Assembly (NCBI GenBank): GCA_964445255.1
Contig: CAYUKM010000072.1
Span: 1-13,772, forward strand
Length of the DNA: 13,772 nucleotides
DNA from: SHLQ01 sp964445255
Lineage (GTDB): Bacteria > Actinomycetota > Acidimicrobiia > Acidimicrobiales > SHLQ01
Direction: 5' to 3'
The notes under the pieces were generated by a model. The model was not told the origin of the DNA. It searched no databases and worked only from the letters and a program-made list of their open reading frames with translations. The position numbers and the translations under genes were made by a program. Position 1 is the first letter of the stretch. Each line of letters opens with the position of its first letter. Shown here piece by piece: positions 6,357 to 11,893 of the stretch.

Positions 6357-7167
6357 GACCCACAGCCGCCCCGATATCCGCGACCTTCTCGATCGGTACG
6401 GTCTAGCGGCGCGCCGCGAGTTCGGGCAGAACTTCGTCGCCGACCCCAATACGGTTCGCCGGATCGCTTCGCTTGCTGAAGTCGGCTCCGGGGATCTGGT
6501 CATCGAGATCGGGCCCGGTCTGGGGTCGCTCACCCTGGCGCTGATCGAAACCGGTGCCGAGGTCGTAGCGGTCGAGGTCGACTCGGGTATGGCGGCTGCA
6601 GCCCGAGAGGTCGTGGGGGCCAACGCCCGTGTCGTCGAAGCCGATGCGCTCGAGGTCGACTGGGGTGAGCTCATCGGTGCCGAACATGTCGAGGCCCATG
6701 TCGTTTCGAACCTGCCCTACAACGTCGGCACCATCATCATTCTCGACATCCTCGAACGCGTCGAACAGGTCAAAACCCTCACGGTCCTCGTTCAGGCCGA
6801 AGTCGCTGAACGCCTCGCTGCTGGACCCGGAAACAAGATCTACGGCATCCCCTCGGTACTGGCCGCGCTTTACGCCGATGTTGAGGTGGTTGCCCAGGTT
6901 CCGCCGACCGTGTTCGTGCCGAGGCCAAAGGTTATGTCGTCGGTCGTTCGGTTGGTGCGACGGGACCAGCCGGTCGATGTTGACCCTGATCGGCTGGCTC
7001 AACTGGTTCGCGCTGCCTTCGGGCAACGGCGCAAGATGTTGCGCCGTTCGCTCAACGGTCTGCTCGACGAGTCCGACATCGCGCGGGCCGATGTGGAGCC
7101 GACGGCTCGAGCCGAGGAGCTCGACCTGGATGCATGGGTGCGGCTCGCTTCGGTAGCCTCGGCTTAG
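6355..7167 (+). CDS. rsmA: 16S rRNA (adenine1518-N6/adenine1519-N6)-dimethyltransferase
   Basis: A 270-residue KsgA/RsmA enzyme that dimethylates the two adjacent adenines in helix 45 of 16S rRNA with S-adenosylmethionine, a late 30S maturation step. Motifs in order: FGQNFVAD (residues 23-30, near the substrate site), SAM-binding motif I E51-I-G-P-G-L-G57, the acidic end of the next strand (VAVEVD), VVEADALEVDW around the adenine-binding motif, and the catalytic N119-L-P-Y122 motif of N6-adenine methylases. The C-terminal helical domain (VVRLVRRD, AAFGQRRKMLRRSL) is complete. GTG at 6355 is the only plausible start and has no Shine-Dalgarno sequence; it overlaps a tRNA-like fragment. ispE begins two bases after the TAG, so the pair is probably translated from one mRNA. 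Confidence 0.95.
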   Translation: MTHSRPDIRDLLDRYGLAARREFGQNFVADPNTVRRIASLAEVGSGDLVIEIGPGLGSLTLALIETGAEVVAVEVDSGMAAAAREVVGANARVVEADALEVDWGELIGAEHVEAHVVSNLPYNVGTIIILDILERVEQVKTLTVLVQAEVAERLAAGPGNKIYGIPSVLAALYADVEVVAQVPPTVFVPRPKVMSSVVRLVRRDQPVDVDPDRLAQLVRAAFGQRRKMLRRSLNGLLDESDIARADVEPTARAEELDLDAWVRLASVASA

Positions 7168-7169
7168 CT

Positions 7170-7904
7170 ATGACCTCCAGCCCTTCGCGAACAAACGAAG
7201 TAGTTCGCATTGTCGCCCCAGCGAAGCTCACGACAGAACTGCGCGTGACCGGCGTACGTGATGACGGCATGCACGAGATCGACGCAGAGATGGTCACACT
7301 CGACTTCTATGACGAACTTCTCGTGACCGCCGGGGGGAGCGGCGTCTCGATCGTTGGGGACGCTGGCTCACTGATCGACCCGAACGACAATCTCATCACT
7401 CGAGCAGCAGACCTGGCTGGCGTCGAGGTTGGCGTCGAGTTGCACAAGCGCATCCCCGCGGGCGCCGGGCTCGGTGGTGGCAGCGCGGACGCAGCCGCCG
7501 TCCTTCGATGGGCCGGGTTCACTGACGTAGAACGGGCCGCAACGATCGGTGCTGACGTGGCGTTCTGCCTGAGCGGTGGACGCGCCAGGGTCCGAGGTAT
7601 CGGCGAGCTGGTCGAGCCTTTGGCGTTCGAGCCTCGAACCTTCACGATCGTTACCCCATCGATCCATTGCTCGACGCCGGCGGTTTACGCCCAATGGGAC
7701 GCGATGGGCGGACCGACCGGGGACAACGGCAACGACCTTGAACCCGCCGCGCTCGTCGTAGCTCCGGAACTCGCCCGCACACGAGACACACTCGGCGAAG
7801 CAACCGGTCTGACTCCGCGCCTCGCGGGCAGCGGCAGCACGTGGTTCGTGGAAGGTGCTTTCCCCGATGCGGGCGCCGTCTACAACACCATCGAAGCTCA
7901 CTAA
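7170..7904 (+). CDS. ispE: 4-diphosphocytidyl-2-C-methyl-D-erythritol kinase, compact
   Basis: A GHMP-family kinase for the ATP-dependent phosphorylation of CDP-methylerythritol in the MEP isoprenoid pathway. Motifs: N-terminal APAKL (K19), DDGMHEI (H35), the ATP loop PAGAGLGGGSADAAA (96-110), the catalytic-aspartate segment GADVAFCLSGG (D129), and the third GHMP motif LAGSGSTWF. It has 244 residues, whereas IspE is usually about 280-310. About ten residues are missing between the ATP loop and D129, and the C-terminus is short. The usual PAKLN and DGYH motifs read PAKLT and DGMH, so two substrate-contact residues differ. Position after ksgA is the standard actinobacterial one. ATG at 7170, two bases after ksgA, is preferred over the upstream in-frame ATG at 7134 inside ksgA. 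Identity as IspE is likely, catalytic competence less sure. Confidence 0.85.
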   Translation: MTSSPSRTNEVVRIVAPAKLTTELRVTGVRDDGMHEIDAEMVTLDFYDELLVTAGGSGVSIVGDAGSLIDPNDNLITRAADLAGVEVGVELHKRIPAGAGLGGGSADAAAVLRWAGFTDVERAATIGADVAFCLSGGRARVRGIGELVEPLAFEPRTFTIVTPSIHCSTPAVYAQWDAMGGPTGDNGNDLEPAALVVAPELARTRDTLGEATGLTPRLAGSGSTWFVEGAFPDAGAVYNTIEAH

Positions 7905-7961
7905 ACACTTCTTTCCCAAGAATCTTGAACGTCCAAGGTCGGGACCACCCCCTGGGTCAGG

Positions 7962-7967
7962 TAACGT
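7962..7967 (+). promoter_or_regulatory. Putative -10 element of leaderless bS22 gene
   Basis: TAACGT ends nine bases before the ATG at 7977, with no Shine-Dalgarno sequence between. A TTGAAC at 7925-7930 is too far upstream (31 bases) to be its -35. The 72-base gap after ispE otherwise holds only short GC-rich stretches. Confidence 0.3.
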
Positions 7968-7976
7968 AGCTGCGTT

Positions 7977-8075
7977 ATGGGATCTCTCGTGAAGAAGCGC
8001 CGTAAGCGCATGCGCAAGAAAAAACACCGCAAGATGCTCAAGCGAACTCGAGCACAGCGTCAACGCGGTCGCTAA
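7977..8075 (+). CDS. Small ribosomal protein bS22 (AURKAIP1/COX24 domain)
   Basis: A 32-codon gene, ATG to TAA at 8073-8075, encoding MGSLVKKRRKRMRKKKHRKM followed by LKRTRAQRQRGR. More than half of the residues are Lys or Arg. It closely matches the mycobacterial bS22 peptide as I remember it, a protein seen by cryo-EM in the M. smegmatis 30S subunit and homologous to mitochondrial mS38 (AURKAIP1/COX24 domain). The basic helix packs into 16S rRNA near the decoding centre. It is usually left out of automatic annotation because of its length. The start is fixed by the family pattern MGS-V/L-KKRRKRM. Its neighbours are ispE upstream and a tRNA gene downstream. Confidence 0.9.
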   Translation: MGSLVKKRRKRMRKKKHRKMLKRTRAQRQRGR

Positions 8076-8094
8076 AGAACGTTAACCCTTCGCT

Positions 8095-8112
8095 CCACTG
8101 GTTTTTCAGTGG
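8095..8112 (+). other. Hairpin between bS22 gene and tRNA-Gln
   Basis: CCACTG (8095-8100) and CAGTGG (8107-8112) form a six-base-pair stem around the loop GTTTTT. The T-run is in the loop and not after the stem, so it is not a standard intrinsic terminator. It lies six bases before the mature tRNA 5' end and could be a processing or pausing element, or cap a bS22-tRNA transcript. Confidence 0.4.
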
Positions 8113-8117
8113 TTCGG

Positions 8118-8190
8118 TGGCCGATAGTTCAGTTGGTAGAACGCCTGATTTTGGTTCAGGAGGTCGCAGGTTCGATCCCTGCTCGGCCAG
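8118..8190 (+). tRNA. tRNA-Gln(UUG)
   Basis: A full cloverleaf folds by eye: acceptor TGGCCGA (8118-8124) with TCGGCCA (8183-8189); D stem GTTC/GAAC (8127-8130, 8139-8142); anticodon stem CCTGA/TCAGG (8144-8148, 8156-8160) around a seven-base loop with anticodon TTG at 8151-8153; five-base variable region; T stem GCAGG/CCTGC (8166-8170, 8178-8182) with loop TTCGATC. The U1-A72 first pair and discriminator G at 8190 are known identity features of tRNA-Gln. The CCA end is not encoded (8191-8193 read CAA), so it must be added by CCA transferase. Confidence 0.95.
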
Positions 8191-8207
8191 CAACGCCCAC
8201 GCTGCGT

Positions 8208-8217
8208 AGTTCGAACT
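8208..8217 (+). other. 10-bp perfect palindrome flanked by CTGCGT repeats
   Basis: AGTTCGAACT is a perfect ten-base palindrome 18 bases after tRNA-Gln, between direct repeats CTGCGT (8202-8207 and 8216-8221). The rest of the 97-base gap before the next gene holds a weak imperfect stem (CTGC/GCAG around 8228-8243) and a -10-like AACAAT. It could be an operator or part of a tRNA 3' structure; its role is unknown. Confidence 0.35.
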
Positions 8218-8274
8218 GCGTTACAAACTGCCGAATTGAGCAGCTGTTGTCGTCATATCGCGACCTGATGTTGT

Positions 8275-8280
8275 AACAAT
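8275..8280 (+). promoter_or_regulatory. Putative -10 element of leaderless glmU-like gene
   Basis: AACAAT matches TATAAT at four of six positions and ends seven bases before the ATG at 8288, the spacing seen before rmuC and metG. An alternative ATG at 8279 would overlap this element. No clear -35 was found at standard distance. Confidence 0.25.
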
Positions 8281-8287
8281 GGTGGGC

Positions 8288-9295
8288 ATGGAGCGCACGC
8301 AGTTCGCGGCACTGATCCTTCCTGATCGTCTCGCGGCAGAGACCAAGCTCAGCGATGATGCATCGCACATGTCGCCGATCGCTGGCAAGACGCCGCATCA
8401 GTGGGTCGTTGACGCTGCTCTCGGTGCGTCCATTCGACGAGTGGCTGTCGTTTCTCCTGGACTCTCCGAGGCCACTCGCGATGCGTTCGATCGACGACGC
8501 GACGATCCGGTGATCCACGTCGTCCCGCCAGCCTCAGGTATTGCAGACACTGTTTCGCTCGCGTTCGATCACATCGGACCCGAGTTCACACTTCGAGATG
8601 CATCGCACCTGGTCTTGATGACCGCCGCATGCCCCCAGGTCACCAGCGCCGACGTGCGCAAGGTTCTCGACTATCACCTCGCCACACAGGCCGCCGCAAC
8701 TCTATGCACCGGTGAGATCGACCCAGGGTTCACCGAACCGGTTGTTTCACACGACGAGTTCGGTCGAGTGTCGTCGATCGCTGATGTACCACGGGGTGGG
8801 GGAGCCATTTACTGCTTCCGCGCTGATGTGGTCGTGCCGGCCTTACGGCGGGGCAACGGTGGACCCGGTTTTCAAGACATTGGCGGTGAGGTCGCAGCCG
8901 TGCTGCACGAAGCCGGTCACCGAGTGGAAACCATGGACTATCCAGGCCGTTTGGAGATGGTTCGCTCTGGCGCATCCAGGGTCGGGGTAGAGGCATTGCT
9001 CCGCCGTCGAGTGATCGCTGAGTGGACCGATCGCGGCGTTATCATGCCCGACCCCAACCAGGTCACCATCGACGCAACCGTTCACCTCGGAAAGGGAGTG
9101 ACGGTCCTTCCCGGCTCCGTAATCGAAGGCCGCACCGTCATTGCGGACGGCGCCCGCATCGGTCCGAACACCCACCTCATCGACGCTACGATCGGAAGCG
9201 AGGCACAGATCCCTCATTGCGTAGTTCGAGGTGTTGAGGTGCCACCTCGTAGAACCCTCGCACCTTTCACGGTTTTACCCACCCCCGGCGGCTGA
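8288..9295 (+). CDS. Degenerate, truncated GlmU-like protein
   Basis: A 335-residue protein with the GlmU domain order but without its catalytic hallmarks. GlmU makes UDP-GlcNAc through a uridyltransferase domain and a left-handed beta-helix acetyltransferase domain, usually about 450-490 residues. Here the nucleotide-binding loop (LAAGxGTRM and a PK) is replaced by ILPDRLAAETKLSDDASHMS, the metal-binding Asp of the usual GD segment by MTAACPQ, and the usual GVNxR segment by VRSGASR. The linker helix ALLRRRVIAEWTDRGVIMPDP and the first beta-helix turns (GVTVLPGSVIEGRTVI) are GlmU-like. The protein stops at APFTVLPTPGG, before the acetyltransferase active site. The glmU-prs order is the actinobacterial one, so this is probably a descendant of glmU kept for a non-catalytic or new role. 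In-frame ATGs are at 8279 and 8288. Confidence 0.8.
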   Translation: MERTQFAALILPDRLAAETKLSDDASHMSPIAGKTPHQWVVDAALGASIRRVAVVSPGLSEATRDAFDRRRDDPVIHVVPPASGIADTVSLAFDHIGPEFTLRDASHLVLMTAACPQVTSADVRKVLDYHLATQAAATLCTGEIDPGFTEPVVSHDEFGRVSSIADVPRGGGAIYCFRADVVVPALRRGNGGPGFQDIGGEVAAVLHEAGHRVETMDYPGRLEMVRSGASRVGVEALLRRRVIAEWTDRGVIMPDPNQVTIDATVHLGKGVTVLPGSVIEGRTVIADGARIGPNTHLIDATIGSEAQIPHCVVRGVEVPPRRTLAPFTVLPTPGG

Positions 9296-9343
9296 CACAT
9301 CCCCACTTTGGCTGGTTCGTCCCAGCGCAAGACGGAAGGAAAA

Positions 9344-10327
9344 ATGGAGCAGGTCACCGAGAAGAGGCTCTCGCTGTTTGCCGGCAGGAACAGCTTGGAA
9401 CTCACAGAAGCGGTCGCTAACTACCTCGACGTCGAGGTAGGCGAGGCCAACATCGCCGAGTTCGCAAACGGCGAGATTCATTGCCGGTTCGCCACGTCAA
9501 TCCGCGGCTCGGACGTGTTCATCATCAACACGCACTCGTCTTGGGATGAGGGCTCGATCAACGACTCGATCCTCGAACACCTCGTCATGGTTGATGCCGC
9601 TAATCGTGCTTCGGCGAAGCGCATCACCGTCGTAGCGCCCTTCTACGGCTACAGCCGACAGGACCGGAAGTCTGCGGGGCGTGAACCCATCACCGCGAAG
9701 CTCGTCGCCAACATGTTCAGTGCGGCAGGGGCTGACCGTCTGCTGAGCGTCGATCTGCACTCCGGTCAGATCCAGGGCTTCTTCGACGGTCCCGTCGACC
9801 ATCTCACCGCAATGCCTGTTCTTATCGACTACCTCAAGATGCTCGGCGGCGACGACCTTGTCGTCGTCTCGCCCGACGCAGGTCGGGTAAAGGTAGCCGA
9901 GCGCTATGCGAACCAACTCGGCGCGTCGCTTGCGATCGTGCATAAGCGGCGAGTAGCCGGCCAAAAGAACGCCGTCGTCGCGAAAGACGTCGTCGGCGAG
10001 GTTAAAGACAAGGTCTGCGTCCTCATCGACGACATGATCGACACCGGTGGAACAATCCTTGCCGCCGCCGAACAACTGACCGAACGCGGTGCTCGTTCGG
10101 TCATCGCTGCCACAACTCACCCGTTGCTCTCGGGAGACGCTGTCGACCGGCTGAAGAACTCGAACATCGAACATGTCGTCGTCACCGACACGTTGCCGCT
10201 CGGGCCCGAGAAGCGCTTCGACAAGCTCGTCGTGCTCTCCGTGTCGGAGATCATCGCCAAAGCGATCGAAGCCGTGTTCCGAGATACGACCGTCTCAGAG
10301 ATCTTCGACGGCAAAAACCTCGCTTGA
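9344..10327 (+). CDS. prs: Ribose-phosphate pyrophosphokinase (PRPP synthetase)
   Basis: A 327-residue class I PRPP synthetase, which transfers pyrophosphate from ATP to ribose 5-phosphate to give PRPP for nucleotide, histidine, tryptophan and NAD synthesis. Family signatures are all present: FANGEIHCRF near the N-terminus, the catalytic flexible-loop region YSRQDRKSAGREPITAKL, DLHSGQIQGFF, the VVSPDAGRVKVAERYA signature, KRR in the regulatory/ATP region, and the PRPP loop D229-D-M-I-D-T-G-G-T237. Length is typical. ATG at 9344 is chosen because GGAAGGA (9334-9340) precedes it; the frame extends to a TTG at 9308, which would place the ribosome site inside the gene. The 48-base gap after the GlmU-like gene lacks an obvious promoter, so the two are probably co-transcribed. 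Confidence 0.96.
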   Translation: MEQVTEKRLSLFAGRNSLELTEAVANYLDVEVGEANIAEFANGEIHCRFATSIRGSDVFIINTHSSWDEGSINDSILEHLVMVDAANRASAKRITVVAPFYGYSRQDRKSAGREPITAKLVANMFSAAGADRLLSVDLHSGQIQGFFDGPVDHLTAMPVLIDYLKMLGGDDLVVVSPDAGRVKVAERYANQLGASLAIVHKRRVAGQKNAVVAKDVVGEVKDKVCVLIDDMIDTGGTILAAAEQLTERGARSVIAATTHPLLSGDAVDRLKNSNIEHVVVTDTLPLGPEKRFDKLVVLSVSEIIAKAIEAVFRDTTVSEIFDGKNLA

Positions 10328-10425
10328 TTTTTTCTGCGCCGCTCGGTCTGTCCGGGCCGGTGGGGGGCTGTGTGCGGGTTGGCTGTGTTTTGCGCGCCGC
10401 ACGATCGATGGAGATTGAGTGGCAT

Positions 10426-10486
10426 CAAGGAAGATTTGTACGTGATTTCAGACCTATACGGTCAGTTTTTACGTACAAATCCCTTG
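10426..10486. repeat. Large bulged inverted repeat between prs and rplY
   Basis: GATTTGTACGT (10433-10443) pairs perfectly with ACGTACAAATC (10471-10481). CAAGG (10426-10430) pairs with CCTTG (10482-10486) across a two-base AA bulge, giving a 16-pair stem. Inside the 27-base spacer, GACC (10451-10454) and GGTC (10460-10463) form a nested stem with loop TATAC. The element is A/T-richer than its surroundings and followed by a T-rich stretch (GTTTCTT, 10491-10497). It could end the prs transcript, fold in the rplY leader, bind a regulator, or be a small mobile-element relic. The rest of the 231-base gap holds G-rich sequence with a direct repeat GGCTGTGT (10366-10373, 10381-10388). Confidence 0.7.
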
Positions 10487-10514
10487 GGGTGTTTCTTATG
10501 TATGGCGGTAGCAT
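10484..10514 (+). promoter_or_regulatory. Weak candidate rplY promoter
   Basis: TTGGGG (10484-10489) and TAGCAT (10509-10514) are 19 bases apart. The -10 hexamer is identical to that of the rpf promoter. The -35 is poor and overlaps the right arm of the inverted repeat, so a protein binding the dyad could block it. Transcription from here would give a leader of about 40 bases carrying the rplY ribosome site. Confidence 0.25.
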
Positions 10515-10545
10515 GGCTGGCTGACATTCGAATATTGGACTAGAC

Positions 10546-10551
10546 GAAGGA
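10546..10551 (+). promoter_or_regulatory. Ribosome binding site of rplY
   Basis: GAAGGA lies seven bases before the ATG at 10559. It is one of the few clear Shine-Dalgarno sequences in the window and decides between ATG 10559 and the ATG at 10551, which overlaps it. Confidence 0.7.
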
Positions 10552-10558
10552 TGGCGCC

Positions 10559-11254
10559 ATGAGCGAGCTACTTCTCACCGCAACTACCGGTCGCATGACC
10601 GGAACCCGATCGAGCCGACGCTTGCGTAGCGAAGGACAGGTCCCCGCCGTGTTGTACGGCCTGGGCGAAGACCCGGTATCGATCAGTGTCGACTGGCCAG
10701 AACTGCGCAAGGCACTCACCACCGACGCGGGCGTGAACGCATTGATCACGATTGACGTGGAGGGCGCAAAGCAGCTCTCGATCGTCAAGGATATCCAGCG
10801 CCACCCAACGCGTCGTAATGTCATGCATGTCGACTTCATTCGCCTCGACCCGAACGCAGAGGTTGAGGTTGAGGTTCCACTCCTTCTCACCGGCGAAGCC
10901 CGCAAGGTTCACCAGGTATCGGGCATGGTCGATCAGACCGCGTTCACCATCTCTGTTTTCTCCAAGCCTCAGAACATTCCGACCGAGGTCACCGCAGATG
11001 TCAGCGAACTTGAAGTCGGTGAGACCATCACCATCGGTGACGTTGCGTTGCCCGAAGGTGTGCGCGCCGCCGCTGAATCAGACGAGACGGTCGCCTCGGC
11101 TGTTGTTACCCGCTCCACCATCGAAGCGATGCGTGCCGAAGAAGCAGCCGAAGCAGCAGCGCTCGCTGGCGAAGAGGGCGGCGAAGGTGCCGAAGGCGAA
11201 GAGGGCGAAGACGGCGACGGCGAAGGTGGCGACGACGGCGGCGGCGAGGGCTAA
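10559..11254 (+). CDS. rplY: Large ribosomal subunit protein bL25/CTC family
   Basis: A 231-residue bL25 of the long CTC/TL5 type, which binds 5S rRNA in the central protuberance of the 50S subunit; CTC proteins were first noted as general-stress proteins. Residues about 1-92 are the 5S-binding beta-barrel (GTRSSRRLRSEGQVPAVLYG, then ISVDWPELRKAL and RHPTRRNVMHVDFIRL). Residues about 95-185 are the second beta domain (VPLLLTGEARKV, LEVGETITIGDVALPEGV). The last 45 residues are an Ala/Glu then Gly/Glu/Asp tail, strongly acidic and probably disordered. Order prs-rplY-pth matches other actinobacteria. pth begins 24 bases after the stop. Confidence 0.95.
   Translation: MSELLLTATTGRMTGTRSSRRLRSEGQVPAVLYGLGEDPVSISVDWPELRKALTTDAGVNALITIDVEGAKQLSIVKDIQRHPTRRNVMHVDFIRLDPNAEVEVEVPLLLTGEARKVHQVSGMVDQTAFTISVFSKPQNIPTEVTADVSELEVGETITIGDVALPEGVRAAAESDETVASAVVTRSTIEAMRAEEAAEAAALAGEEGGEGAEGEEGEDGDGEGGDDGGGEG
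11168..11251 (+). repeat. Simple GGC/GAA-type repeat encoding acidic bL25 tail
   Basis: An imperfect trinucleotide tract, mainly GGC, GAA, GAG and GAC codons, encodes a Gly/Glu/Asp-only tail of 28 residues broken by one Ala. Such tracts vary in length by slippage. Confidence 0.6.
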
Positions 11255-11278
11255 CAGTCCCCGGCGACCTGGACCACC

Positions 11279-11893
11279 GTGTTCGGAAGAAAGAAAAAGC
11301 GAACTGAACGCACCGGGACCCCAGCCGACCTATTGGTGGTCGGCCTGGGGAACCCGGGCGACAAATACGAGGGCACGCGCCACAACGTTGGAGCGGAGGC
11401 AGTCGAAGTATTGGTCGAGAACTTCAGCGGCTCGCTTTCACCGACCAAACAAGCTGCGCTCGTAGCCGAACTTCGCGTCGGTGAGTTGCGCGTCGTAGCG
11501 GCCTTCCCGCAAACGTTCATGAACCACTCCGGACGCAGCGTCCACGAGTTGATGCACCGTCACGGGGTCGTTGCCCCCGGATCGGTCCTGGTAATTCACG
11601 ACGAACTCGACATCGAGGCCGGTCGCTCCAAGCTCAAGCGCGGCGGCGGTCTGGCCGGACACAACGGCTTGAAGTCGATCAACCGACACATTCACAGCCA
11701 AGACTTCCTCAGACTGCGGATCGGAATTGGTCGTCCACCTGGCCAACAGTCGGTATCTGACTACGTCCTTCGACGCCCGGGTAAGGCCGACCGCGAACTC
11801 ATCGATGTAGAAATCGCGCGCGCCGCCGACATGGCGGTGCGCGTCGCTACGGACGATTTCGATGCGCTAATGAACGACTTCAACCGCTCGTGA
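11279..11893 (+). CDS. pth: Peptidyl-tRNA hydrolase
   Basis: A 204-residue bacterial Pth that cleaves the ester bond of peptidyl-tRNA dropped from ribosomes and recycles tRNA. Conserved residues: LVVGLGNPGDKYEGTRHNVG with catalytic H35, N82 in MNHSGRSV, D108 in HDELD, and N129 in GGGLAGHNGLKSI, equivalent to E. coli H20, N68, D93 and N114. The C-terminal part (RLRIGIGRPPGQQSVSDYVL) is complete. From GTG 11279 there is an N-terminal extension of about 16 residues, very basic (MFGRKKKRTERTGTPA), that most Pth proteins lack. No ATG or GTG lies nearer the conserved core. The stop TGA overlaps the mfd GTG start by four bases. Confidence 0.95.
   Translation: MFGRKKKRTERTGTPADLLVVGLGNPGDKYEGTRHNVGAEAVEVLVENFSGSLSPTKQAALVAELRVGELRVVAAFPQTFMNHSGRSVHELMHRHGVVAPGSVLVIHDELDIEAGRSKLKRGGGLAGHNGLKSINRHIHSQDFLRLRIGIGRPPGQQSVSDYVLRRPGKADRELIDVEIARAADMAVRVATDDFDALMNDFNRS

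Noticed and set aside
8156..8518. Minus-strand ORF ending in GRAGIEPATS
   Set aside because: This tail is a familiar artefact of translating a tRNA gene backwards; the frame begins antisense to the glmU-like gene.
9497..10174. Minus-strand ORF inside prs
   Set aside because: It mirrors the strongly conserved PRPP synthetase frame and has no family resemblance.
10328..10333. Run of six T after the prs stop as an intrinsic terminator
   Set aside because: No GC-rich stem precedes it; only an A-run in the prs end could pair with it.
10324..10524. Plus-strand ORF of 66 codons in the prs-rplY gap
   Set aside because: It overlaps the prs stop, crosses the inverted repeat and a candidate promoter, and shows no protein-like pattern.
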